Position numbers and translations under genes: made by a program | Shown here: positions 20,461-32,394 of the stretch, one piece after another | How the letters are laid out: each line of letters opens with the position of its first letter | Numbering within the stretch: the stretch's first letter is position 1 | Notes under the pieces: model-generated | The model's input: the letters and a program-made list of their open reading frames with translations, nothing else | Database searches by the model: none | Told to the model about the DNA's origin: nothing | NCBI GenBank assembly: GCA_964036045.1 | Contig: OZ038382.1 | Location: forward strand, 100,442,357-100,506,356 | Origin: Eutreptiella sp. 'Long Island Sound 2002' | Taxonomy: Eukaryota > Euglenozoa > Euglenophyceae > Eutreptiales > Eutreptiaceae | DNA length: 64,000 bases | Reading direction: 5' to 3'

Positions 20461-23425
20461 AACACGTGAAGACACACGATGACCCCACGGCCCTGGACAT
20501 CGACAGCCTGCTAGAGCTGGAGCTCCAACACACGGAGGACACGGAGCATCATATGGACCTCACCCCGCCGGAGCTCGAGCCCGCAGCAAGCGGCCTCGCG
20601 GACCCAAGCCCGCATAATGCCCCCCCGCGCCCCCCCCCCCCCCCGCGAGCGGACGCCCTGGACACACCTGTCCAACGCCCTGCGGCGCCACCACCCCACC
20701 CACGAAGCCAGCAAAGGCCCCACCAAGTACCGGGCGTCCCTCGAGCACGACCTGCCCGACGTTACGGGGCCGGGGCTCTACGGGTACATCCCCGCCCCGC
20801 CCTCTCCAGGCACCCCCACACAAGAATGGGAGGACGAGTACGCCGTCCACTTCACCGACATGACGGCATACGTGGAAAGCGTGGAGGACCCGGACCAAGA
20901 CACCATCCTCAGCCTCCTCGCCTACAACAGCTGGAGATGGGGACACCAAGTCACCCTCCTCCAACCGCAGGACGGACCCCACCAGTGGTCCCCAGAGCAG
21001 ACGGCGAAGTGGGACATCGTCCTCCAACTCACCCCCGAGGGCTTCTACATCCTCACACACAGCTGATTGCCCGACGCCACACCCAATGCACAGGCGCTGC
21101 CGCTAGCCAAGCCACAGGAGGACAACGCAGACGCACCCCCCCCGGAGGAATGTAATTGGGACCCCCCCACAGCCACCACCGAACGCATGCCGCACCGGCT
21201 CACCAAGCGTGGCCTCTCCAACGACGACCATGCCACCAACGACCTGCGGGGACGCCGCACACTGCCCCTGCAGTGGGCATCACCCGAAGGCACCTTCACG
21301 TGGGGGGAAATCCTCCCCGGCACCGTGGCGCTCGCGTACCTGTGGCTCCGGGAAGCGGAGACGCACACGCAGCCCCCCGGCACACACCTCCTCCTCACCC
21401 TAGAGGGAGAGGCCGCCGTCAAAAACGTCCACACAGCGGAGGGAGGGGACTACGTGACGGCAAACGCAGACACGGCAGTATGGCTGCACGCTCACGCGCA
21501 CACCACACACCCCACCGTAGTACCAGGGTCACACCCCTGGCACGTCGTGATCGTGCGACTGCCCACAGGGGCAGACACAGGAAGCGCCCAACAGGGATGG
21601 GCGGACAGGTGGGCACACGTGCGCGCCTCCCTGCACGATGGGCTGCACAGACCCTCCCTCACCAGTCACACCCTCGAGCCGGCCCCCACCACGGCCGAAT
21701 CCCACACCGGGGCGGCCCTCCCCACCAAAGTCTGGGCCTACACGCGCACCCTCCACCGCGAGGCAGCAGAAGCCCTCAAGACCGCCATCTCCAACCACCA
21801 GGGCCTCGTGCACACCCCCCACGATAAAACGCAAAAATGCTACACCCTATGGTGGCACCACCCCGCACCAGAAGGGGGCCTGCAGCCACCGGCAGACCAG
21901 CCAGGCATCGGCCCAGACCTCACAGCGATCGCCGACGCCGTCGCCGCAATGGCCCAGCAAGTTGGGGCACCACCTCAATGGGCACCCCCCATCATCAAAG
22001 AAACGGCGGCACGCCACAACCCAGCTTTCGCACATTTCCGGGGACGCCCCATTCACCCCACCCTACCGGACCTCGACCTCCCTGCCAACGATGCGTGGGC
22101 CGTCCACATCCTCGTGCCCAACGACACCGCGCCCAAAACGGGGGGCGGGACGGCAGGCGTCACCAAACAACTCCCCAATACCGCACTCCACTACGACATA
22201 CCAACGCCAAACGTCATCATCACCCACAACACGGGTCGCGAGCACTACTACCTCCAGGCCACGCATGAGCGCTCCCCCGTCACCATATACACCTTCACCA
22301 CCTACCCTGGCCTCCAGCCACCGCAACACCATCCGCATCCGGCATGAAAGCATCCACTACACGTCGCCCCGACCCCGTGCAAAAGGCCCGGCCACCACGC
22401 GCCCCCTCCCGCCGACAGCACTGCCCTCCACACAGCCCGCAGACGGGCCGCGGCACACCACGAAAACCACCTGCTCCCACGCATTAACGCTGGACCCGGC
22501 ACCGTCACCGAGGCCACCCACAAAAGCACCCTGAACCTACTGGCCCGCAAGCTACGCCCCAAAATGGCACTTGAGGAGACACTCTGGATATACTATGGCG
22601 AAGGCCGCACGGCACGGGTGGCGGACCTCCGCACCATCATCCCCCGCCACATCCAGCGCGCGGTAGGGCACTTCACCGTGTACGCGGTAACGCACCCCAT
22701 AACAGCCCAATGCACCCACTGCAACCCCCGGTGCGCGCTACCATGCGCAGGCGCTCTGCAGCAACCCCTGCCCACCCCTATCTACAGGGGGGGCATATAC
22801 CTCGGCACTATACCCGGGGACCCACACCCCTACCTCCTGCCCGCAGCGGACCGCCACCACGCCATACCGCTACACCTTGTCAAGCACCTGGCGGTGGGAC
22901 CATCCCCCTTCCAGAAGCGCCCCCCCCACACCCCATCCGACGGACGCCCGCTAGATGAGCCGACACACACCACACCTGGACCCAAACGCGCCATCGCACT
23001 CCTCACCCTAAAGGCGGAAGCCACCATCCCCCGAGACCTGGAGGGGAAAAACCACCTCATGGTGGAAGGGCTGACGGAACACGTCCTGATCGCAGCCATG
23101 TACGCGACGGCGTCCGCCTCCCGCCTCTGGGAGGACCGCCCCTCCCCACCTCTAGCCCAGGCAGCGCAGGACGCCCCCGACACGGGCCCTACCGCCGAGG
23201 ACATCCACCAAATCCTCAACATGCGAGCACCCCCGAAGACCCACCCCCAAGTCCGCCCCATCCAGCTCGTCAGCTGGGACGCCATGGACACCACCCCAAC
23301 CACCACGGAGGTCCACATCCTCAAACACCGGGACACCTGGTGGACAGTGGAATGGGACGACCACGGCAAGGTCAGACAGGCAACAGCACAACCCCCCGAC
23401 GACAAAGTCCAGCCCCCACCACGCG
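20461..23425 (+). pseudogene. LINE A accessory ORF region upstream of endonuclease/RT
   Basis: Protein-like sequence starts before 20523 (DIDSLLELELQHTEDTEH), shifts frame at a 15-base poly-C run (20630-20644), then stays in one frame to about 23425 except for TGA at 21064-21066 and 22345-22347. Recognisable content is limited. There are Trp-rich folded segments (SLLAYNSWRWGHQV; FTWGEILPGTVALAYLWLRE) and, after ATG 22564, a Cys cluster (CTHCNPRCALPC) that may bind zinc. LINE ORF1 proteins commonly bind RNA through such modules, but no named domain is evident. The second TGA may be a true ORF boundary, because ATG 22564 lies downstream with an open lead-in. Confidence 0.5.
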
Positions 23426-24600
23426 GAGGGGACCACTTGCGACTCGCCGCACGCGTCCCCCACGCCCCAGAGGCAGCCCGAGAAAGCGCTGCACCACGCC
23501 CTCTACTGGGCGCAGGGGGCGCCAGAAGGCCCCCTCCCCCCGGAACGCACCCCAGCGTGGACACGCCACGCCACCCGCTACACAGCCCACATGCGCCGCC
23601 ACGGAGCAGGCACCGGGCATCGGCTCCTCACCTGGCCCACGGACCCGCCTGACGCCCTGCAGGAGGCGGCGGAAGTGCTTGGCCTCATGACCAAGCAAGT
23701 GTTCCAGCTGAAGGACCCCGTCCCCACGTCCAAGCCCAAAGTCCCAGCCGCCCGCGAACACCCCGTGTGTGCACAGGGCCACGCACCCGTACAGCAGCCC
23801 CAGGGCGCACCTCCCCAACGGGGACAACCCACTGCCCGGCGCCGCCAAGGTGCGCAGAAGCGCAAGGCCCCCGCACAGGCCCAACCCGTGCCCAAGCCAA
23901 GAGCCAAGTCAAAGGACTGGACCAAAGAGGAAGCCGCTGCCCTGTATCCCGAATATGCCGTCGGTACCCGGGTGCAGCTGCCCTTCGAGTGCGCCACAGC
24001 CGCGGGCCCCTCCAAGTGGATATGGGCCGCAGGGGAGGTCAAGCACCGGTACCTCGTCACCGGGGACCACCAGGGGTTCAAGATCCACGTCAAGTGGGAC
24101 CCGGGCACCCCCAACGACAAGAAGGTGGGGCGCACCATCGAACTCTGGCGAGACCGAACCGGTCGTGAGATGGTCCCCATGCAGCTGTGCACCCCCGACA
24201 CGAAGCACCTCACCGACACCGAGTACACGGGCGAAGTCCACAATGCATGGCCCCTACCCCAGCCCCAGAAGCGGAACCGCAAGGCAACCGCAGCGTAGGG
24301 CGTCATCGACCTCCTCGAGGCCTTTAAGAGGCCAGGGCCGGACACGGCCCGCCCCCCAACTACCGGTCCCCAGAAACCGGCACCTGCGGAAGCCCACGCC
24401 CGCATCAACATCCTCAACGAGCCTGCGGTCACCTCCGACCCCACCAAGTCCGCCACACTGCAAGCCATGCCCGGGCCACACCCCCAAGGCGCAGACCTCC
24501 TGGGGTTCCTGGAGCAAGCCCTCCGCAGAGCGGACCAACCCGAACCAGCACCGATCCTGGACCCGGAGAGGAACAAATATCACGCCCACTGGCAACAGGG
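23425..24600 (+). pseudogene. LINE A ORF, basic linker into the endonuclease N-terminus
   Basis: After a frame change near 23425 the protein continues (EKALHHALYWAQGAPEG, HMRRHGAGTGHRLL) through a Pro/Lys-rich basic linker. It reaches a compact segment (WIWAAGEVKHRYLVTGDHQG, then IELWRDRTGREMVPMQLC) that resembles a small beta-barrel. TAG at 24296-24298 interrupts the frame, which then continues with IDLLEAFKRPG and ARINILNEPAVTSDPTKS. The latter resembles the start of an APE-type endonuclease, whose first beta strand is usually IxxxNxxG-like. Another frame change follows near 24600. Confidence 0.5.
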
Positions 24601-27346
24601 GGGTGCCCCTCTACCACAAGACGTCGGTCACGGTGCATGCCCACCCCGACCTCGGAGTGGATGGTCGCCTCGGAGCGTACAAGTGCGTGGGGCCTGGATG
24701 GCAGCTAAACGTGCTACTCACGCACGTCCCATTCGGGGAGGAGACCAAGGACTTCCTGGACACCCTGAGCTTGGCGTACCGCCGACTCTCCCTCCTGGCA
24801 CCCACCATCATCATAGGCGACCTAAACGCCGCCCCCACCGACGACGACCGCACCGGCCCACCCACAGCCACCGACATAGCTGTCTGGGACGCCATGCACC
24901 AACTGGGCCTCACCGACCACACGGCAGGACTCACCGGCACACCCTCCCATTACCGCCACCAAGCCGGCACCCACCCATCCCGCATCGACACGTGCTACGG
25001 GGACCCAACCACGGTGCGCGTCCACGAAGCAGCCTACGGGGACCTCCCGCCCACAGGCACCAGCCACCGACCCCTCTACATCGACCTCATCATCCCCAAC
25101 CTACCGCCAGCCGCGGCCACCCTACCAGACGACAACCCCCCACCCACACTGCAGTTCCCGGCCGAGGACGACCAGGGCGCCTGGCACAGGTATAATAGGG
25201 CGCTACACGCCATCCTGCGCCGCCCGGATGCGCCGACACTCACCACCGCCATGCGCCGGGCGGCACAAGCATGCGGCACCGAGCGTGACACCAGCCACGC
25301 GGGAGCACCACCGGACCTCACCCCCAAACAACTCGTCCATGACATCTGGACCACGAAAGAGGAACTCGCCACCCTGCTACGCCCCAGCACACCGGAGGCA
25401 CGAGACCGGGACGCCCACCTCCGTGCGCTCCTCACCACCCGCCGCCACCAACTCCAGGAATGGCACGCCCACCGCATAGCGGCCGCAGCCCAGGAACGCG
25501 AAAGATACGGCAGAAACAACACGCCGTACAAGTCCCTGCGGTACGTCAGCCGCATCCTAGAGGACACGGGGCGCCGTACCATCCACGCGGTGCGCACCCC
25601 CGAGGGGGGCCTCACCAATGACCCTGACTCCGTCCTCCAGGCAGTCCTGGACAGCTTCCAGGCACAACACGGAGATGCCCTCCCCGAGCTCGGCCTCCAC
25701 ACCAGAAACACCATCCGCGAGCATGTGCCCAGGGTCTTCAACCGCGAACAGCGGCGCGCCATCGAACGCGCCCCCTTCAGCATCTCAGAACTACAACGCG
25801 CCCTGCACCGCCTGAAGAAGGGGGTCATGCCCGGCGTCGACGGTTTACCGGCCGAAGCGTACCAACACCTCACCCTGCCCGTCAAACGCCGCCTGGCAGC
25901 CCGCCTGTGGGACATCGTCACGGGCGCCACGTCCATCCCCCCTGAGTGGGCCAACCTAGTTCACCCCCTCTACAAGAAGGGGGACTGGGCGCAGCCGGGG
26001 AACTGGCGGCCCATAATCTGCGCCACCACCGAGGTCAAGCTGGTGTGGACGCTCATCCTAGGCCGCATCGCGCCGGCGGTCTTCGCCCACGTGCCCGCCA
26101 GCATGTGGGGAGCCATGGCTGGCAGGTCCCCCCACGAGGCCATCTTCCTCCAGGACACCGCACTGGACATGAACCCCTACGAGATGATCATCGCCTCCCC
26201 CGATGTCCAAGGCGCGTTCCCCCACGCCCCACACCGGCTCCTCACGGAGGTATGGGATGCCATGGGCCTCCCGTTCCTATCCTTCATGACCGGGTACATC
26301 CACACCCGACTCTACGCCGTCATCACAGCCGCAGGCCTCACCCCCTGGACCGGCACGGACAGCGGGGTCCCCCAGGGAGGCGCCGAAGGCCCCTTCCTCT
26401 ACCTCCTCGTCACCCTACCACTGGCATTCGAGCTAGCACGGGTAGACCCGGGGTACGCCCCTACCTCCTAACTACGGCCACCCGCCACCGCGACCCTGAG
26501 AACGCAGGGCTACCAACGACCACCGAGCAAGCGTCCGCCATTCTCCAACTCACCACAACCTACCTGGACGCCCACCAGCTGCTAGTGCACCCCCGCAAAT
26601 CGGTCGGGCTGGCCGACGCCAGGACCCCCACCCCCCACACCCGGAAAGGCGAACCCCTACACCTGGAAGACACCACAGTCCACCTGGGAGTCACACAGGC
26701 CACGCGGCACCACCACATCACACTCCCAAGCAAGCTGGAAGAGCGCCTCGCCCGGCTACCCCAAATTACCAGGGGGGGCCGCCTGTCTACGCAGGGCCTG
26801 GCGTACTTCATGGAAGCGGTGTTCAACGCGGCCATCGGGTACCAAGCCCTGCACCTCCCGCGCCCCCAAGACGCCCTACGCCACGCTCGACAGCAGGTTA
26901 CGAAGGCATGGGCGCAACAGGGAGGCTGGCCCACGTCTTTACCCAAGGAGGCCATGATGGCCGGCTGGCGCTACTACGGAGACAATACAGGCGCCCTGGT
27001 CGACATGGCCTATGCCAAACACGCAGCGCACCTCCTACACAGGGTGACACACAACCACCAACCTGAAGTTCGCGAGGCGGCAGCCATACGCATAAAAGAA
27101 GCGCAAATGGCCCGCAACACCTGCCCCCGGTGGATACTGGCGCAACACGGCGTCTCCACCTCCGTGGGCACTGGCATCTGGGCCCAATTACAACTCCTCC
27201 TACCGCATCACACGCACGCCATCCTGACAAACCACCACTGCGATCAACAGGGGCCACTCGTGGCCACGCACACCGACATCCACCGACACCCGGCAGGCGA
27301 GGTGGACACCCTGCGCCTGGTGGGGGCCACCATCACCATAGTGTAT
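24600..27346 (+). pseudogene. LINE A ORF2: APE-type endonuclease and reverse transcriptase, catalytic box destroyed, interrupted by gypsy insertion
   Basis: The endonuclease shows GDLNA (about 24820) and the late SHRPLYIDL motif that supplies the catalytic His. The reverse transcriptase shows PGVDGLPAEAY, YKKGDW then GNWRPI, the motif A region SPDVQGAF (catalytic Asp), and SGVPQGGAEGP (motif B). The YxDD box expected near 26454-26468 reads GYAPTS-stop, and coding continues only in another frame, so the catalytic Asp pair is lost. That second frame runs through thumb-like sequence to 27346, where the 17-kb LTR element is inserted. The TGA at 27347-27349 is formed by the LTR itself. The remainder lies at 44386-44658. 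Confidence 0.8.
27343..27346. repeat. Target-site duplication GTAT, left copy, of the large gypsy element
   Basis: GTAT precedes the LTR TG at 27347 and is repeated at 44382-44385. Removing the element and one copy keeps the LINE frame (...ATITIVY then ITPTQM). Confidence 0.95.
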
Positions 27347-30338
27347 TGAAGCGGTACGCAGAACCCCATGGCTAGGGTAGGGCATACAACCGGTCTCCGG
27401 TCCACTAACCCCATGTACGGAAGGGAAGACGTCCGTTGACGCCCGGTGCGAGCCCGGCGGGAGCGTGTTCCCTGCCGTAAAGCCCCGCATCGGCAACCGA
27501 TGCACCGCCAGCGGAGATTTATATATCAGAATATCAGGAATCAACAGGGTTTTATTTTCATATTGTTTCCGTCAATTTTTACGCTTCCGTTCTGATACTC
27601 ACTGTTTTGACAGCTGGCGGGTAGCTCGCGACTTTAGCGTAACCGCCAGTTTAACTGTTATATACAGATATTTTAGCGCAAATCGTGACGAAGACTCTAA
27701 AGTCTTCAGGAATTGCATCGATGCATCCGCAATTTTCACATCTTACACTCGCAACCTTAATCCGAATTTTTCAGGACGTCGAAATCAGATTTTCGACTTC
27801 GACATCCCCGCACTTGATTTGACCTCTTTCGAGTGGACCTACGTGCTTCCCTATGCACGAATCAACTTTCCTTTTGTCTTGCCCTCCATTTATCTTAGAG
27901 ATATGGGCAAAACAAAGTTGATTCGTGAGGCCACTTGTGAGGGTCATATCTCGTGCCGCTTGCGAGGAATGACAATAAGGAAACGTGGGATGTATTCACA
28001 ATACTCCTGACGTAATTTAGGAAGCTTTATATGCCTTGCGTCTCCACACGTGCGCGCTAGCGTAATGGATCATGGTCAAGAGGGTAGAGTTTGCGTTTTA
28101 ACTCCTTGGCCATGATATTGCGTGCGTTACGACAACTTTCGAGTGTAGCCCGCGAGTGTTGGTGTTGCATAGGAACTTTCTTTGAGTTCCTATGAGCGAT
28201 TGACACAAAGTTATGCCCTTGGAGGGGCATGACATATCGTGGGGGGAGCTACCTTTTTGGGCAATATGGAGTATGTGCCTTGTGTTGTGTTGCGTGCCCA
28301 TTTGGCGGGTCCATCGCTCCAAGCCAAACCCGCCAATGGACCTCATATTGCGCAAGCCCATTCCCCATACTCCCCACTATCAATTGCAAGCCTAACCTTC
28401 GTGGAGGGAAGCTTGTGTGGCGATCCCAAAGCGATGCGTTGGGAGCACGGTGTGTGTTTCGCAATTTTCCATATTTTCATGTGCCCACTTGGGAAGTAGC
28501 GCTCGTAACCTTTCAAAGCGCCCCAGGTGGAGCACATATGTGGAATCAAAGGTCATTGGTGTCAAGTCATTGTGTTTAGAAGGATTGGTCGATTACTCAA
28601 TCCAAGCCGAAGATATTATAATATATTTTTGCGCCTTTCAAGGCACTTTTGGGTGTTTCTTCGCCAATATTGCTGCTTTTTGCCCGTCATGATGTCAAGT
28701 GGCGACCGTGTATCTCAACGTTGCGCTCAATTGACATCATGACCCAAGTATGTTTTGAGGGCACATACTTAGGTGCCCAACACATCTTGGACCCGGCGAA
28801 TAACTCCTCCTGGGCTTGGCATACCGTCGCCGCCATGTTGGCGATTTGGGACTATCCCAAATCTTGGGCTCACTTGGCGACCCTGCCATTCCCAATACCA
28901 GAGGAGTTGGGCGACGCCCAAAAGATATGTTGGACACATGAGACTTGATACCAATCCTATGGCACACTCCGATCCAAGTCGGGCATGTGCCTCATTTGCC
29001 CAACCATGAGTGTGCGCATTTTTGGCCATTTTGAGCAATTTTTCACATTTTCTGCCCGCCGTGCACTATGTTCAGCCCACCTGTGCACGCCAGACGCATG
29101 GACCAATGGACCATATATGACATGGGTGTTATGCATATTGGTACCCATGGTTCACACACCACGTGGGCGAAGCGGAGCAACCTTCGTTAAGGTGCTAGCC
29201 CAAAGTGAGTGTGGGCAATTTTGCCATTTTGGCATTTGTGGACCCAATTGGGATAGTCACCACGCCAAGTGGCATGGAGATCTTTGAGGGCCAAAAGCAT
29301 GGAAGTCTCCATTGGACTCCCGGTGGATGGGGTATGGAATGGCGAATCCGATCTCCAAGCCGGCGTGGAGATATACTATTGAGAGCACCCCCGAATTTTG
29401 GCTCATTTCGAGCAGCCAAAATGACCCCCTTTTGGGACCCCAATTTCACCCCCCCGTGTGGTCATTTGGCGGCCCCATATCTCACTGCCCATGAGGAGCC
29501 CGGACCCAACTTCAAGTTGTACACTCAGACAAAAGTCCTAGGTCCTGCCTCCTATTCTGTGAACCATTGGCCTTGCCCTGGCCGGGCGGGCCACGCCCGA
29601 ATATGAGGCCAATTTTGGTGATTTTGGCATCATGACCCCACTTGACGAACCCGTGGTGCCCTGATGCCGGAATCTCAGAGGGAACCAGGTTGGGTAAGGG
29701 CTCCATGTAGTTCGTACTCGAAGGGCATAGGGTCAGTTGCCTCGTCCCTACCTCTGGCAGGTCCAGACGAGGGGTCAGTTTTGGAGGTTTTTGAGCTAAT
29801 TTCAGTTTGGGCTGAAACAGCCCATTTTCAGCTACCAACTCCTAGGGGATAATGGCGGGGCCACATCTCTGACTCAGAAGGGGGTCGGGACCTGCCGTTA
29901 AGGGAGCATGAGTAGCCATCGTCGGTTGGCCTTTGAGCACCTTGGTTCCCAGGAACTCGCCTGTGGCTGGGCGGGACACCCCCCCTATTGGCAGGGTTTC
30001 AGGGTCCGGACTGAGCAGGGCATGGGTTGTGTTTGAGCCCCCGCCCCCACCAGCCACTGAGAGGGTCGGACCTGGGATTGGGATACGAGTTGGGACTGAG
30101 TGTCTATTGTCCTGTGATGCCCTTACCCCAGTCCAGTCTTAACCCCATATGTACATATCCTGATGTGTTGTGGTACATACTTTTGTTCCCTCTTTGCAGA
30201 GTGGCAAGGATTCTGAAACGCTTTGTCACATGACATGAGCGCATTGATGCCCCTGTGAGCGTAGTGCTTTGCCTGCCTGCTCACTTGCGCGTGTCCACCG
30301 CAGCGTCCCCTGGCCAGGCCCCCCACGGGAACGCGTCA
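27347..30338 (+). repeat. 5' LTR (2,992 bp)
   Basis: A direct repeat of 41391-44381, with a few percent difference, mostly scattered substitutions. A patch at 29287-29336 is much more divergent. A TATA-like TTTATATATC lies near 27518. The LTR is long for Ty3/gypsy elements, where several hundred bases is common. Confidence 0.95.
27465..28010 (+). other. Open frame inside the 5' LTR, coding status doubtful
   Basis: The frame is open for 181 codons here and 216 codons in the 3' LTR (41509-42159). A TGA at its end here is CGA in the other copy. It lacks an ATG near the start of the frame. Several differences between the LTRs change the protein. It may be only an AT-poor open stretch, and no family is recognised. 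Confidence 0.2.
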
Positions 30339-30810
30339 AAAGCGTTTCACCGCCGCGGGGTTACCCATCCCTCGCGTGCCACTCGGGGCCACCAACCCCG
30401 AGCAGCGCGGCGCAGCAGCTCGCAGCTCGCAGCTCGCAGCGCAGCGCAGCGGCTCGCAGCGCCGCCCAGCGACAGCACCGAGTTCGTCACGGAGCCCGCA
30501 GCGCTGTTCAGCGCATCGCCCTGACCGCGCCGCGACCATGAAGGAGGTGCACAGACCAGGACTCCTGCATCAGCGAGTCCCATCGGCCGACCAGCAAGGC
30601 CGCGTCAACCACCTCCACAACCACCGGCTGACCAGCAGCAGCCGCACTGCCAGTCCAGTGCTGCAGCACCCACCTCAACAAACACCACCAGGACCAGTTC
30701 GTTGAGCGGAACGAGTGCACACCAAGGACCTCAAGACCAACTACGCCCCCGCTGCCATGGTAAACTGGCAATAAGCGGGTAAGACGTGGCCGCAGCCCCA
30801 CCCCCATGCA
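30339..30810 (+). other. 5' leader of the large gypsy element, GCAGC-rich repeat
   Basis: It holds a short simple repeat (CAGCTCGCAGCTCGCAG and variants, 30415-30475). No primer-binding site complementary to a common tRNA 3' end was found directly after the LTR (AAAGCGTTTCACC). No gene is supported. Confidence 0.6.
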
Positions 30811-32390
30811 GTGCGCCTACTGCGTGGGTTGGTTTGGGACCAGCACTACCGCCACAGCCACCCCCAGTGCGAAGGCGGCATGCCCGGGAGCTTCGAGCTC
30901 CGCACGGACATGGCCCCCGACCGCCTGCAGGCCGTGGAGGACTGGCTGCGGGCGGAAGGGTTTGCCTTCCGCTTCCGGCAGGCGCTGGAGGACCTGGACC
31001 CGGCCAGACAGGCCCGGCGAAGGGCTGCGCCCCGACGGAATTGAGGAAGACGAGAACTCCAACGAGTACCCGTCGGGCGCCTCGATCAATGTCTCCATGT
31101 GGGAAATGATCGAAAAGAACTTCCCGGAACCGGGGAGCGAGCGCAAGCTGCAGGGCAGCAGCAACAGCGCGTCTCCGGGGAAGGAGAAGTGGTCCGCCGG
31201 GGACAGGAAGCGGGACCGGAAGTGGCGGAAGTACCAGGAATCCCTGGCCGCCGAAGCCGCCCAAGGCGCCAAGGGCGGTACCCCAGCCCCCAGTCCCCAA
31301 CGGGCCAATGGCGGTCACCACCCCGGCTCCACCACCCTTGGCGACTACTTCCAAGTCACCAAGCAGACCAAGGCCAAGCCCCACCCGCTGCTCCTGAGGA
31401 AGTCAGGCCCCAGCAGCGACGTGGAGTCGGCCCACCGCGGGAGGATGCCGGCCGACCAGGCCAGCTCCAGCAGCAGCGTCGCTCCCGACCAAAGGGACGT
31501 GGCGCGCGCCTGTGAGCGCGCCTGCGGAGTGCCCTGCAACCTTCGGGTTGCCCGGCAACGGGCCACGCAGCGCAACGCTGCCGTGGAGGGCGCCCCGGAC
31601 ATCGCCCAGCAGGAGGCTGCGGAGTGGGCGCATGGCATGGCCATCCACGCCACCACCGTGGCGGCCATTGCGGCCGGACTCACGGCCACAGCCGCCCGTG
31701 AGGCAGCGATTGCCCAGGTCAAGAGTGAGTGGGCGGCAGCCGACGAGGAAGCCCGCCTGACGCAGGAGGCCATTGCCTGCAAGGAGGCCGAGGTGAAGGC
31801 GCTGGAAGAGGCGCTGGCCCAAGAGAGGGCAAAGAAGGAGGCGGAGGAAAGGGCCCACACAGAAGCGACGGCTAAGGCCCAGGCGGACGCCGCCAAGAAG
31901 GACGCCATCGAGGCCGCGCGACGGAAGGTCGCTGAGGACAGGGCCAAGACACAGGCGGAGCTGGCGGCGTTGGAAGCGGAGAAGGCGCGGCTGCAGCAGG
32001 CCCGGGAAGCCGAGGCGGCTCGTGCTCGGGAGGAAGCCGAAGTGCGGGCTGCCGCAGCCACTGCCGCCGCAATGGAGGAGGCAGAGGCCAAACTCCGCCG
32101 CAAGACTCCCCCGGGATGATCACGAGTGGAGACCCTTCGAAAGCTTTTCGAAGGGGACGCCTCCTCCAAGATGGCGCTGGATGAGGCGGACACGGGCAGC
32201 AGTGGGAGCAGTGGCCCCACTGCCCATCGACGGAGGAAGGGCAAGGGGAAGACCCCCGAGAGGCCGCGGAGGCCAGCTAGTGGACACCCCCTCACGACAG
32301 TGACCCCTTCTTCACCGCCAGCGACAGGGATGAACGAGGCCGCCGACATCGCCAAGTGGTGGCTTGGACGGGCGGAGGAGGCAGAGACGT
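30811..32390 (+). pseudogene. N-terminal Gag region with Cys/His cluster and long Ala-rich coiled coil, frameshifted
   Basis: Protein-like sequence begins around 30806 with CAYC, shifts frame, continues with HYRHSHPQCEGG and LQAVEDWLRAEGFAFRFRQA, and shifts again near 31010 to NEYPSGASINVSMWEMIEKN. The CxxC...H...H...C pattern suggests a BED-like or other zinc module, broken by the shift. From about 31600 to 32100 there is a continuous Ala/Glu/Lys heptad-type helix of some 160 residues, followed by a TGA at 32117-32119 and more protein in the same frame. This continues into the Gag frame near 32385. It probably forms one long Gag precursor in intact relatives. Confidence 0.5.
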
Positions 32391-32394
32391 CCCC

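Noticed and set aside
27465-28010. LTR-internal ORF as an envelope or accessory gene
   Set aside because: No ATG at the start, no signal peptide or transmembrane pattern, and the stop differs between the LTR copies. Kept only as a low-confidence note.
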